In this document: positions 9,070 to 16,863 of the stretch, piece after piece
Position numbering within the stretch: the first letter of the stretch is position 1
Layout of the letters: each line of letters opens with the position of its first letter
Origin: an uncultured Rhodanobacteraceae bacterium
Lineage (GTDB): Bacteria > Pseudomonadota > Gammaproteobacteria > Xanthomonadales > SZUA-5
DNA length: 64,000 nucleotides
Assembly: GCA_937928755.1 (NCBI GenBank)
Contig: CALEZI010000049.1
Location: 26,266 to 90,265, forward strand
Reading direction: 5' to 3'
The notes under the pieces: model-generated
The model's database searches: none
What the model was told of the DNA's origin: nothing
The model's input: the letters and a program-made list of their open reading frames with translations, nothing else
Made by a program: the position numbers and the translations under genes

Positions 9070-9262
9070 GTTCGTACTCCGCAATTCGCTGACGCAAGCA
9101 TCCCCGAGTGCCCGTGTGCGTGGCGCATGGAAACCCATTCCAGGCGTGATGTGGCGATTGGCATCCCGAGTACAGTGGGCTAACCTCGACGCGCAATGAT
9201 GCCTGCGGCGGGCGCCCGACCGATCGGCATACGGTCGCCCGGCGCAATTCGGAAACGCGATC

Positions 9263-10540
9263 ATGAGCCCATCCCGTCGCATCGGCCCGCTGCTGGCCAC
9301 CGTCCTGGTCGCCGGGAACATGATCGGCTCCGGAATCTTCCTGCTGCCGGCGTCGCTAGCCCGCATCGGTTCGTCGACGCTCCTCGGCTGGATCGTTTCG
9401 CTCGGCGGCGCGCTACTGATTGCCGGCATGTTTGCGGTGCTCGGCGCCACGCGCGCGAATCCGGATGGCCTGGTGCGCTGGCCGGCCGAACGCGTGCATC
9501 CGATTGCCGGCTTCGTCGCGTGGGCTTCCTACTGGACCGCCAACTGGACCGGCAATGTCGGCATCGTGCTGGCAGCAGTCGGCTATCTCAGCCTGTTGTT
9601 CCCAGCGCTGAAGACACCGGTAATGGCGCTGCTGATGACACTGGCCTTGATCTGGCTATTGACCGGCCTGTGCCTGTTCGGCGCGCGCGTGGTCGCGCGT
9701 TTCAGCGGCCTGACCCTGACCATCGGCCTGTTGCCGATATTCGCCGCGATCGTGCTCGGCCTCGGCGCGTTCTCGCCGGAGACCTTCAGCGCATCCTGGA
9801 ATGTGACTGGCAAGCCGTTGCTCGACACCGTACCGCCGTCGCTGCTGATCATCTTCTGGGCCTTCCTGGGACTGGAAAGCGCCGCGGTGGCGGCGGCGGT
9901 GGTCGACAATCCGCAGCGCAATGTGCCGATCGCCGCGCTGGGTGGCGTCTGCCTGGCCGGCGTGATTTACGTCGCAGCCTCGATTGCGGTGATGGGCGTG
10001 ATTCCGGCGACCGAATTGCAGTCCTCCACGGCTCCGTTCGCCGAGGTGGTCGCGCGCATCGCCGGCGCCAATGCCGGCGCGCTGATTGCCGTCTGCGCGA
10101 TCGTCAAGATCTGCGGCACCGTGGCCGGCTGGTTCCTGGTCAACGCCGAATGCGGCCGCAGCGGCGCCGCAGCGGGCTATCTGCCGGCCTTCATTTCCGA
10201 ATCGGATCCGAACCAGCTACCGCGCCGCGGGCTGATCGTGCTGGCGATCCTGATGAGCGCAGTCGCGATCGCGACGATGTCATCCACCATCAATGCGCAG
10301 TTCAACCTGCTGCTGAACGTGGTCGTCGTGTGGGTGCTGGCGGTCTACGCCCTGTGCGCGCTGGCGCTGCTGCTCGATCGCCAGCAGCCCGGACGCTATC
10401 GGCTGCTGGCGCTGGCGGCGATGCTGTTCAGCCTGTGGGTGGTCTACGCCTCTCCGGTCAGCGACACCGGCCCGGCACTGGTGTTCCTGGCGCTGTGCGT
10501 GCCGGTGGGTTGGTTGTTGCAGCGATCTCCAGCGGCCTAA
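9263..10540 (+). CDS. APC-family amino acid permease
   Basis: A 425-residue inner-membrane protein with about 12 hydrophobic helices. The first helix carries the APC substrate-binding signature GNMIGSGIFLLPA, as in AdiC/CadB-like antiporters, and later helices include WAFLGLESAAVAAAVVDNPQRNVP. The closest functional types are arginine/agmatine or lysine/cadaverine antiporters, but no decarboxylase gene is adjacent, so the substrate is left open. Confidence 0.87.
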   Translation: MSPSRRIGPLLATVLVAGNMIGSGIFLLPASLARIGSSTLLGWIVSLGGALLIAGMFAVLGATRANPDGLVRWPAERVHPIAGFVAWASYWTANWTGNVGIVLAAVGYLSLLFPALKTPVMALLMTLALIWLLTGLCLFGARVVARFSGLTLTIGLLPIFAAIVLGLGAFSPETFSASWNVTGKPLLDTVPPSLLIIFWAFLGLESAAVAAAVVDNPQRNVPIAALGGVCLAGVIYVAASIAVMGVIPATELQSSTAPFAEVVARIAGANAGALIAVCAIVKICGTVAGWFLVNAECGRSGAAAGYLPAFISESDPNQLPRRGLIVLAILMSAVAIATMSSTINAQFNLLLNVVVVWVLAVYALCALALLLDRQQPGRYRLLALAAMLFSLWVVYASPVSDTGPALVFLALCVPVGWLLQRSPAA

Positions 10541-10651
10541 CGTGGATCCTTTGCCAATGGCGAAGAATCCGTCCAGTCCCGGCGACAAGCTGACGGTCGA
10601 ATCCTCCAGGCGCGCAGGTCGAGTTGCCCGCAGCGGTCTTGACACCTTCGA

Positions 10652-12673
10652 TCAGTCCGGTCGCCGCGTACTTTGCAGCCACGCGCGCAGGCTCGCGCTC
10701 GGCGGCGCGGGTTCGGGGCCAGCGAGGTGCTCGTGCAGCGCCTGCTCCAGCAGATACAACCACGCTTCACGCGAGAGCGGCTCATCGAGCGCGTGTCCGC
10801 CGCTTTTTTCCACATGCAGTTCGACCGATTTGCCCAGCCGCCGCAGCGTTGCCGCATAGTGGGTGACGCTGCGGATGGCGACACGCTCGTCGCGGCCTCC
10901 GGCGTACAGGACGACCGGACGCTGCAACGACGCGGCATTCGCCAGTGGCGATTGCGCGTGCAAGCGCAGCATTACCGCGGAGTCGTCGGGATCCACCCCC
11001 AGCAACTTGAAACGCGTGGCCAGCGGCGTGCCCAACTGGTCGCTGAGGTCGCTCTGGGTGACGGCCCAACGCAGGGCCCAGCCAAAGTCGGTGGGCGGCA
11101 CGCCGGCGATGGCGACGCGATACAGGTCCGGGTGAAAGGTCACGCCCTGCAGCGCGGCGTAGCCGCCGAACGATGCGCCCTGGATCGCCACCCGCTCGGG
11201 ATCGCCGATGCCGTTGTCGAGCAGAAAACGGGTTCCGTCGATGATGTCCAACTGCACGCGGCCGTTGCCGAAATCGCCATTGGCGGCGAACAGATAGTCG
11301 CGGCCGAGGCCGGTCGATCCGCGGAAGTTGGGTTCGAACACCGCGTATCCGCGATTGGCGAGGAACTGGGTGATCGCCGAGTAACCCGGCGCGCTGGCCG
11401 ACCACGGCCCGCCGTGCACGCTGACCACCAGCGGCAACCTGCCTGGATCGCGACCGGGCGGAAGACTGAGGAATCCGTGCAGACGCATGCCGTCGCTCGC
11501 ACTCCAACTGATCGGCCATTTGCGCGCCAGGTGCGCCGGGTCGAGCGGCGACTTTGCGTCGATATCGAGGATTCGCCGCAGTTCGCCGCTGCGCGGATCG
11601 AAGACGAACCAGCGCGCTTGCGGCAACTGGCTGTCGCGCTCGGCGACCAGCCAGCGTGCGTCCGCGCCATGCCCGACCTGAACGTCGAGGTCCCGCTCGG
11701 GCAGCAAGGCTTGCAGGTGCGCCAAGTCTGCTTCCGCGCTGGAGCTCAGGCCGTGCAAGCGCGGAACGGTGCTGCGGTAATCCGCCAACAGCAGCTCGCC
11801 GCTGATCGGGTCGATCACGATGTGCCCGAGGTCGGCCTCGCGGTGCGGGTCGGCATGGACATCGCGGCGCGAGCCATCGCCGGACAAATGCTGCAGACGC
11901 GCGAACCCGCCGCCGAGATCCGAGTTCAGCCACAGGCCCTGGTCGGATTCGTCCACGCCGATGAACTGGCAGCGCTCGAGATTCACGCAGCGCGCGACCT
12001 CGACCGGCGCGCCGCCCGGCGGCAGCCGCAGGATCGCGTGGCGCCCGGATTCGATGCGGCGCAGATAGAGCAGCGCGCCATCGGTCGACAACGCGGCATC
12101 GCCGAGCGGCAACGTATCGACGTGCAGTTCAACCTGTTTGCCGCTGGCTTCGAGGCGCAGCAGGCGCGAGTGCGCTTGCGCCGCTCCCGGCAGACTGTGC
12201 TCCAGCACCAGCAGCGCCGCAGGCTGGCTTGGATCGACGCCGACGACCTCGTGCAGCACACCCTGTCCGAGGCGGGCAATGCGCCCGGAACCGACGCCAC
12301 CGTCAATATTGAACAGCGCTACCTGATCGGCGGATACCAGAAACACGTGCCGGGCGTCGCGCGACCAGATGAGCGTATCGGCATCGACCCTGGGCAGTGC
12401 CCGGCGCGGCGCATCCTCGTCGAAACGCTGCAGCCACAGGCTGCGCTGACCATTGCCCTCGCGCACGAAAGCCAACTGGCGACCGTCGGGTGAGAGGCGC
12501 ACCTCGCGCAAGGTGGCCTGTGTCAGGAAGCCCTCGCGCGGCAGAATGGGCGCGGGCAGCTGCGACTGCGTTGCGGCGCGGATCGGCGCCAGCGCATCGG
12601 CGAGCGCCGCGCATGGCGCGACGATCAGCAGGGCAGCCAGCAGCAGGGCGCGGATCGAGTGGATTCTGGACAT
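10652..12673 (-). CDS. S9 family prolyl oligopeptidase, exported
   Basis: A 673-residue peptidase with a signal peptide (SIRALLLAALLIVAPCAALA), a beta-propeller region rich in LSPDGRQLAFVREG-like blades, and a C-terminal alpha/beta hydrolase domain. The catalytic Ser lies in GASFGGYAAL, the Asp in GRDERVAI and the His in SGGHALDEP. It probably degrades peptides in the periplasm. The ATG at 12673 has GAGGG upstream and gives a clean signal peptide. It lies downstream of, and in the same direction as, the GntR/ABC operon, after a REP element. Confidence 0.92.
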   Translation of the reverse strand: MSRIHSIRALLLAALLIVAPCAALADALAPIRAATQSQLPAPILPREGFLTQATLREVRLSPDGRQLAFVREGNGQRSLWLQRFDEDAPRRALPRVDADTLIWSRDARHVFLVSADQVALFNIDGGVGSGRIARLGQGVLHEVVGVDPSQPAALLVLEHSLPGAAQAHSRLLRLEASGKQVELHVDTLPLGDAALSTDGALLYLRRIESGRHAILRLPPGGAPVEVARCVNLERCQFIGVDESDQGLWLNSDLGGGFARLQHLSGDGSRRDVHADPHREADLGHIVIDPISGELLLADYRSTVPRLHGLSSSAEADLAHLQALLPERDLDVQVGHGADARWLVAERDSQLPQARWFVFDPRSGELRRILDIDAKSPLDPAHLARKWPISWSASDGMRLHGFLSLPPGRDPGRLPLVVSVHGGPWSASAPGYSAITQFLANRGYAVFEPNFRGSTGLGRDYLFAANGDFGNGRVQLDIIDGTRFLLDNGIGDPERVAIQGASFGGYAALQGVTFHPDLYRVAIAGVPPTDFGWALRWAVTQSDLSDQLGTPLATRFKLLGVDPDDSAVMLRLHAQSPLANAASLQRPVVLYAGGRDERVAIRSVTHYAATLRRLGKSVELHVEKSGGHALDEPLSREAWLYLLEQALHEHLAGPEPAPPSASLRAWLQSTRRPD

Positions 12674-12734
12674 CTTTCGACCCTCAAGTTCGGACCTGAC
12701 CATCTGCCATACCCGGAAAATGTTGCCCAGACGC

Positions 12735-12817
12735 TGTTGCAGGAGCGTCGCGTGCGACGCGACCGTCAGCCGCGGCGTTAGAACAGCGGTCGCAACGTGC
12801 ACGTCGCTCCTACAACG
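12735..12817. repeat. REP-like palindrome, family 3
   Basis: An imperfect inverted pair with arms near 12735-12765 and 12787-12817, built on the GTNGCAGGAGCG / CGCTCCTACAAC core that is common between genes of Xanthomonadaceae. It overlaps the last codons of the upstream permease gene, which ends at 12810. Confidence 0.65.
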
Positions 12818-14603
12818 GCTCTGGCGCCTCGCGATCGAGGTGCATCAAGCGCAACCCGATCAGCGCCGGCAGCCCGACGACACCGCAGGCAGCCACCCAC
12901 AACCAGCGCCGAGGGCCGGCGAGTCCCTGGCGCGCACTCAGCCATAACGCCGACAGCAACGACGCCAGCATCAGTGCGGCGGCCAGCATCTGCATCGAAG
13001 CCGGCCGCGGCGCCGGGCCACGTTCGTAAAGCGGTTCGGGCTCGGCGAACAGCCCGGCCAGCGCCCGGCGCGACTGATGCATCGCCGGCGACAACCACCA
13101 ATCGTAATGCCGCAGCCAGAGCGGGAAATCGGGCGTCAGCGCGCGCCGAGCGACCGTGGTGACGTGGCCGCCAGCATCGACCATCAGCAGTTGCTGCCAG
13201 GCCTCGCCGGGACCGTCGATGCTGCCGCGCCCGTACACCAGCGAGACCAGGTGACCATCGAGCAATTCGATCAGGTCGACCCGATCGAGGCTGCCGATCG
13301 GCGCCGGCAACCCGAGTCGCGTACGTGGATCGAGCACGCCCTGCGCGTTGGCGAGATTGCGCGCGTCGAAAAAGTACAGCGCCCGGTCGCTGAGCACCGT
13401 CATCGACTCGCCGGCCGGTGTCGGCAGCGCAGCGAGCGTCTCGCCCGCGGGCAGCAGGATGCGCGGGTGTATCTGGCTGGACTCGCTGTCGTAGCTGTAA
13501 ACCGCGTGCGCCGTTGCCAGCGCGCTGGCGCCGAGTGGCAGCGGCGCCAGATCGAACGCCGCGTGCTCGCCGCCAACGCCGAGCACCCCGGCGCGGCGAC
13601 CGTCGGCCAGCGTCACGCCATGGAAACGCAGGTCGTCGTGGCTGAAGATGAAGCGCGTACGGCGATCATCGTCGTCGAACTCCATCGGCATCGGATTGGT
13701 CAACTGCTGTCGCGATGCGAAATCCTCGATCTGCACTTGCGTGCCGTATACCTCCGACAAGCGCACCTGCTCGCGCCACAGCCCGGCGTCCGGATGCGCC
13801 GAGACCGCCAGCCCGGCAAGCAGCAAGTCGGCGCCATCGGCACGACTCGCCTCGACATAACCGCCAACCGGCGGCGTGCTGTTGAGCGGATGCGTGCCGA
13901 GCAGCATCCATCCGGTCTGGTACAGCAGCGTCAACAGCGTCAGCAACAGCCAGACGCCGAATTGCAGCGGCAGCGCCAGCAGCCATTCGCCCAGCGCAAA
14001 GCGCGGCGGCGCGCTGAGGTCGGGCTTGAACAGCGCTGCCAGCATGGCGCCGAGCCAAACCAGCACCAGGGACTGCAGCAGCAAGGCCCAGATGCCACTG
14101 GTCTTGCTGAACAGCAACACGCTGATCGGCACCAGCGCGAACAGCGCCAGCCGTCGCGGCGCCAGCATGGCGCAGGCGGCAGCGAGATAGCAGATGCAGG
14201 CGATCGTCCAGGCGGCCAGCGGCAAGCCCCAGTGACGCAGATCGACCACCCGCGCCGTCAGGGTCGATTGCGCGGTGATCACGATCAGCAACGGCAGCAG
14301 GACCGCGATCGCCAGCAACAGCATGGCCGCGCCGGCCAGCGCGTGGACGATCTGGAAATGCGGGACCGGCCGGTGCAACAGGTTCAGCCAGGTGTTCGGC
14401 TTGCGGTAGCCGCCCATTTGGTACAGACCGAGCAGCAGCCCTGCCAGTCCATACACCGCGGCCACCACCTGGTAGACGAACAGCGGCTGTTGCAGCGGAT
14501 CGACCATGCGGGCAAGAAAGCCGAGCACCGCCAGGTGCACCAGCAGCGCGAGCAGGGCCCAGTGGCGAAAGCGCTGCAGTTCGGCGAAGAAGAGATTGCT
14601 CAC
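12810..14603 (-). CDS. ABC transporter permease with large extracytoplasmic domain
   Basis: A 597-residue membrane protein. Helices cluster in residues ~15-290; a long soluble stretch (~300-545) follows, with repeated blade-like segments (RRAGVLGVGGEHAAFDLAP, LSDRALYFFDARNL); a last helix pair lies near 555-590. It is the only membrane component next to the ATPase at 14623. The start is GTG 14603 (VSNLFFAELQRFRH); an open frame continues upstream into the ATPase but is shadow. The substrate is unknown. The gene order resembles YtrA-type GntR / ABC modules for peptide or antibiotic response. Confidence 0.78.
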   Translation of the reverse strand: MSNLFFAELQRFRHWALLALLVHLAVLGFLARMVDPLQQPLFVYQVVAAVYGLAGLLLGLYQMGGYRKPNTWLNLLHRPVPHFQIVHALAGAAMLLLAIAVLLPLLIVITAQSTLTARVVDLRHWGLPLAAWTIACICYLAAACAMLAPRRLALFALVPISVLLFSKTSGIWALLLQSLVLVWLGAMLAALFKPDLSAPPRFALGEWLLALPLQFGVWLLLTLLTLLYQTGWMLLGTHPLNSTPPVGGYVEASRADGADLLLAGLAVSAHPDAGLWREQVRLSEVYGTQVQIEDFASRQQLTNPMPMEFDDDDRRTRFIFSHDDLRFHGVTLADGRRAGVLGVGGEHAAFDLAPLPLGASALATAHAVYSYDSESSQIHPRILLPAGETLAALPTPAGESMTVLSDRALYFFDARNLANAQGVLDPRTRLGLPAPIGSLDRVDLIELLDGHLVSLVYGRGSIDGPGEAWQQLLMVDAGGHVTTVARRALTPDFPLWLRHYDWWLSPAMHQSRRALAGLFAEPEPLYERGPAPRPASMQMLAAALMLASLLSALWLSARQGLAGPRRWLWVAACGVVGLPALIGLRLMHLDREAPEPL

Positions 14604-14622
14604 GATGCGATCCTGGGTGGTT

Positions 14623-15531
14623 TCAGGCCGCGACTGGCGCGGCGTGATTCTTGGCGAGAAAGCCGTTGACCGCGCGATCCAGGCTGACCGGCATGCTGCG
14701 CATCGAACGCGCGCCGCAACTGCGCAGGAACTCGGCGAAATCCTGGTTCTGATCGAGCACCAGGTAATGGTGCAAGCCGTCGATGCGTTGCACCTGCAGC
14801 AGTCCCGGCACGCGCTCCGGCGGCGGGCCCTGGAACGGGATGTCGGCAATCCAGTGGCTGACACGGGCGCAGAAGTCGTCCGGCGCGGACATGTTCTTCA
14901 ATTGACCGCGTTCGAGAATGATCAGGTTCTCGGCGACGCGCTCGACCTCGTCCATCTGGTGCGAGCAATAGATCACCGTGCAGGTGTCGCTGGCGTTGCT
15001 GTACAGCAGCGACTCCAGGAACGCGCGCTTGGCGACCACGTCCAGACCCAGCGTCGGCTCGTCCAGCACCAGCAGTTCCGGGCTTTGCGCCAGCGCCAGC
15101 GCGAGGTTTAAACCGGCACGTTCGCCGCGCGACAACTGGCTGACCTTCTGTTCCCGGCGCACGTTGTAGTGGCCGATCACGCCGTCGAAGGCCTTTGGGT
15201 TCCAGCGCGGATAGTGGCGGCGCTGCATGTCGATGACCGCCGACACGCGCATCCATGCCGGCAGCGTATGTTCCTCGTTGACGAAGCCGATGCGACCGCG
15301 ATCGTCGGGAGTCAACGCCTGGCAATCGCGACCGAGAATTCGCGCCTGCCCACTGGTTGGCGGCAGGAAACCGAGCAGGATGCGGAACAGCGTCGACTTG
15401 CCGGCGCCGTTGGCGCCGACGATGGCGTGAATGGCGCCGCGCCCAATGCGCAAGTCCAGATTGTCCAGCGCCAGCGTGGCGCCGTAGCGCTTGCAGAGAT
15501 GGACGGTTTCGATGACGGTTTCGCTGTTCAT
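14623..15531 (-). CDS. ABC transporter ATP-binding protein (YtrB-like)
   Basis: A 302-residue ATPase with Walker A GANGAGKST, signature LSRGERAGL (a divergent form of LSGGQ), Walker B LLVLDEPTLGLD and switch His YCSHQMDE. The C-terminal ~80 residues form an extra domain typical of drug or lipid ABC-2 ATPases. The start overlaps the GntR stop (15528-15531, ATGA) and the stop lies 19 bases before the permease start, so the three genes form one operon. Confidence 0.92.
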   Translation of the reverse strand: MNSETVIETVHLCKRYGATLALDNLDLRIGRGAIHAIVGANGAGKSTLFRILLGFLPPTSGQARILGRDCQALTPDDRGRIGFVNEEHTLPAWMRVSAVIDMQRRHYPRWNPKAFDGVIGHYNVRREQKVSQLSRGERAGLNLALALAQSPELLVLDEPTLGLDVVAKRAFLESLLYSNASDTCTVIYCSHQMDEVERVAENLIILERGQLKNMSAPDDFCARVSHWIADIPFQGPPPERVPGLLQVQRIDGLHHYLVLDQNQDFAEFLRSCGARSMRSMPVSLDRAVNGFLAKNHAAPVAA

Positions 15532-15938
15532 GCGCTCTTCCTCAAGTCCAGCGCGCGGAATTCCGCGGCCAGTCGCACCAGCACCTCTTCACCGGAAATG
15601 CCGAGCGCAATCGTCTCGTGCACCAGTCGCTGCAAAGCCTCGTCCAGGCGACGATCGCGCTCGGCGTCACTGAGCCGCTGCCGCGGCGGGGCGACATACA
15701 GCCCGAGACCCTGGCGCGCCTCCAGCCAGCCCTCGGCAACCAGTTCCGCGTAGGCCTTGGCCACCGTGTTCGGGTTGATCGTCAGTTGCTGCGCCAGACC
15801 GCGCACACTCGGCAACTGCGCGCCGACCTTGAGCTCGCCGGTGGCAATCTGCATGCGCACGCCGTCGACGATCTGCTTGCTGATCGCGCGCGGATCGCCG
15901 GTGGCGATCTGGATCATCAGGGGCTGGGTACGTGACAT
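15528..15938 (-). CDS. GntR-family repressor, YtrA subfamily
   Basis: A 136-residue regulator: an N-terminal winged helix (AISKQIVDGVRMQIATGEL, LPSVRGLAQQLTINPNTVAKAYAELVAEGWLE) followed by a short helical effector region, the layout of the YtrA class. The ATG at 15938 is preferred over 15986 because family similarity begins there and the extra residues would cover the operator. It probably represses itself and the two ABC genes downstream through the palindrome at 15952-15980. Confidence 0.9.
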   Translation of the reverse strand: MSRTQPLMIQIATGDPRAISKQIVDGVRMQIATGELKVGAQLPSVRGLAQQLTINPNTVAKAYAELVAEGWLEARQGLGLYVAPPRQRLSDAERDRRLDEALQRLVHETIALGISGEEVLVRLAAEFRALDLRKSA

Positions 15939-15951
15939 GATTGGAGTGTCT

Positions 15952-15980
15952 GCACTGTACTGGTGTGCATAGTACAGTGC
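15952..15980. promoter_or_regulatory. Probable GntR/YtrA operator
   Basis: A perfect 9-base inverted repeat, GCACTGTAC - 11 bases - GTACAGTGC, lies 14 bases upstream of the GntR start. YtrA-type regulators bind GTAC-containing dyads of this spacing just ahead of their own gene. Autoregulation is inferred. Confidence 0.8.
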
Positions 15981-16121
15981 ATGCAAAGCGCGCTGTCAAG
16001 CCGCTCATTCCGAAGCATCGCTGCGCCATGCACATCCTGCCCTCGTTGCGGGTAGGCTACGCGGCCGAGCGGCAGCATCGAAGCTGCCGGACAATTCGGC
16101 GAGACAACTTTGGAACCCAGC

Positions 16122-16607
16122 ATGAAACAGACCCTGATCCCGGCAGCGCTCGGCGTCGCCATCGCCTAGAGCGCCTGCACTCAATCCAATGACCCCGCGC
16201 CCGCAGCCGCGCCCCCTGCTCCGGTCGCTGCTGCCACGACCACAGCCACCACCGCACCCGAGGAAAACAGCTCAATGATCACCACCGCCAGCGGCCTGCA
16301 ATACGAAGTTCTGACCGAGGGCTCCGGTCCCAAGCCCGGCCCCACCGATACGGTGACGGTGCACTACAAGGGCACGCTGACCAACGGCAAGGTTTTCGAC
16401 AGCTCCTACGATCGCGGCGAGCCGATCAGCTTCGGGCTGAATCAAGTGATCAAGGGCTGGACCGAGGGTCTGCAACTGATGTCCGTCGGCTCAAAGTACC
16501 GTCTGACCATCCCGGCCAACCTCGGCTATGGCGCCGCCGGTGCCGGCGGCGTGATCCCGCCGAATGCGACGCTGATCTTCGAGGTGGAACTGCTGAAGAT
16601 CAACTGA
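16122..16607 (+). pseudogene. FKBP-type peptidyl-prolyl isomerase lipoprotein interrupted by an amber codon
   Basis: Reading from ATG 16122 gives MKQTLIPAALGVAIA, then TAG (16167-16169), then SACTQSNDPAPAAAPP in the same frame: a lipoprotein signal whose lipobox (..A*SAC) is cut by one stop codon. An Ala/Pro/Thr linker follows, then a complete FKBP domain (VTVHYKGTLTNGKVFDSSYDRG, GWTEGLQLMSVGSKYRLTIP, GYGAAGAGGVIPPNATLIFEVELL). An internal ATG at 16275, with GAGGAAA about eight bases upstream, could give an intact 110-residue cytoplasmic isomerase. So the enzyme may survive while its export is lost, unless the stop is read through or is a sequencing error. Confidence 0.85.
16275..16607 (+). 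CDS. FKBP-type peptidyl-prolyl cis-trans isomerase domain (internal start)
   Basis: The intact 110-residue open frame (MITTASGLQYEVLTEGSG to LLKIN) covers the whole FKBP fold with conserved active-site Tyr, Phe, Asp and Trp positions (HYKG, FDSS, GW, GYG, IPPNA). The Shine-Dalgarno-like GAGGAAA before ATG 16275 falls in the codons for the natural PEEN linker, so it may be accidental. See the amber-interrupted longer gene at 16122. Confidence 0.8.
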   Translation: MITTASGLQYEVLTEGSGPKPGPTDTVTVHYKGTLTNGKVFDSSYDRGEPISFGLNQVIKGWTEGLQLMSVGSKYRLTIPANLGYGAAGAGGVIPPNATLIFEVELLKIN

Positions 16608-16727
16608 CCGGCGACCGGCAATAGTGAGGCTGTCGTCGCGCCCAGGACAATAGAAGCGACCGCAGCATCCACTGTCAGATGCATTCATCCACGGAGAATC
16701 CGCGATTGCCGATTTCTCCTCGCTTTG

Positions 16728-16799
16728 GTGGGTCCAGACTTGTCTGGACGCTTCGTCGACGTGCCAGGATCAACAGCGTCCAGACAAGTCTGGACCCAC
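16728..16799. repeat. REP-like paired palindrome, family 1 copy 2
   Basis: Arms 16728-16751 and 16776-16799 are perfect 24-base reverse complements with a 24-base spacer. Each arm holds its own hairpin GTCCAGAC-TT-GTCTGGAC. It lies between the convergent FKBP and kinase genes. Compared with the copy at 6121 the stem differs at paired positions (TTCGG/CCGAA against TCCAG/CTGGA), i.e. compensatory changes. Confidence 0.88.
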
Positions 16800-16863
16800 A
16801 AGGGCACAAGCACGCGCCGTATCGAAGCGCGGCGCCAATCATCGGTGCTGCACACCAACGGCA

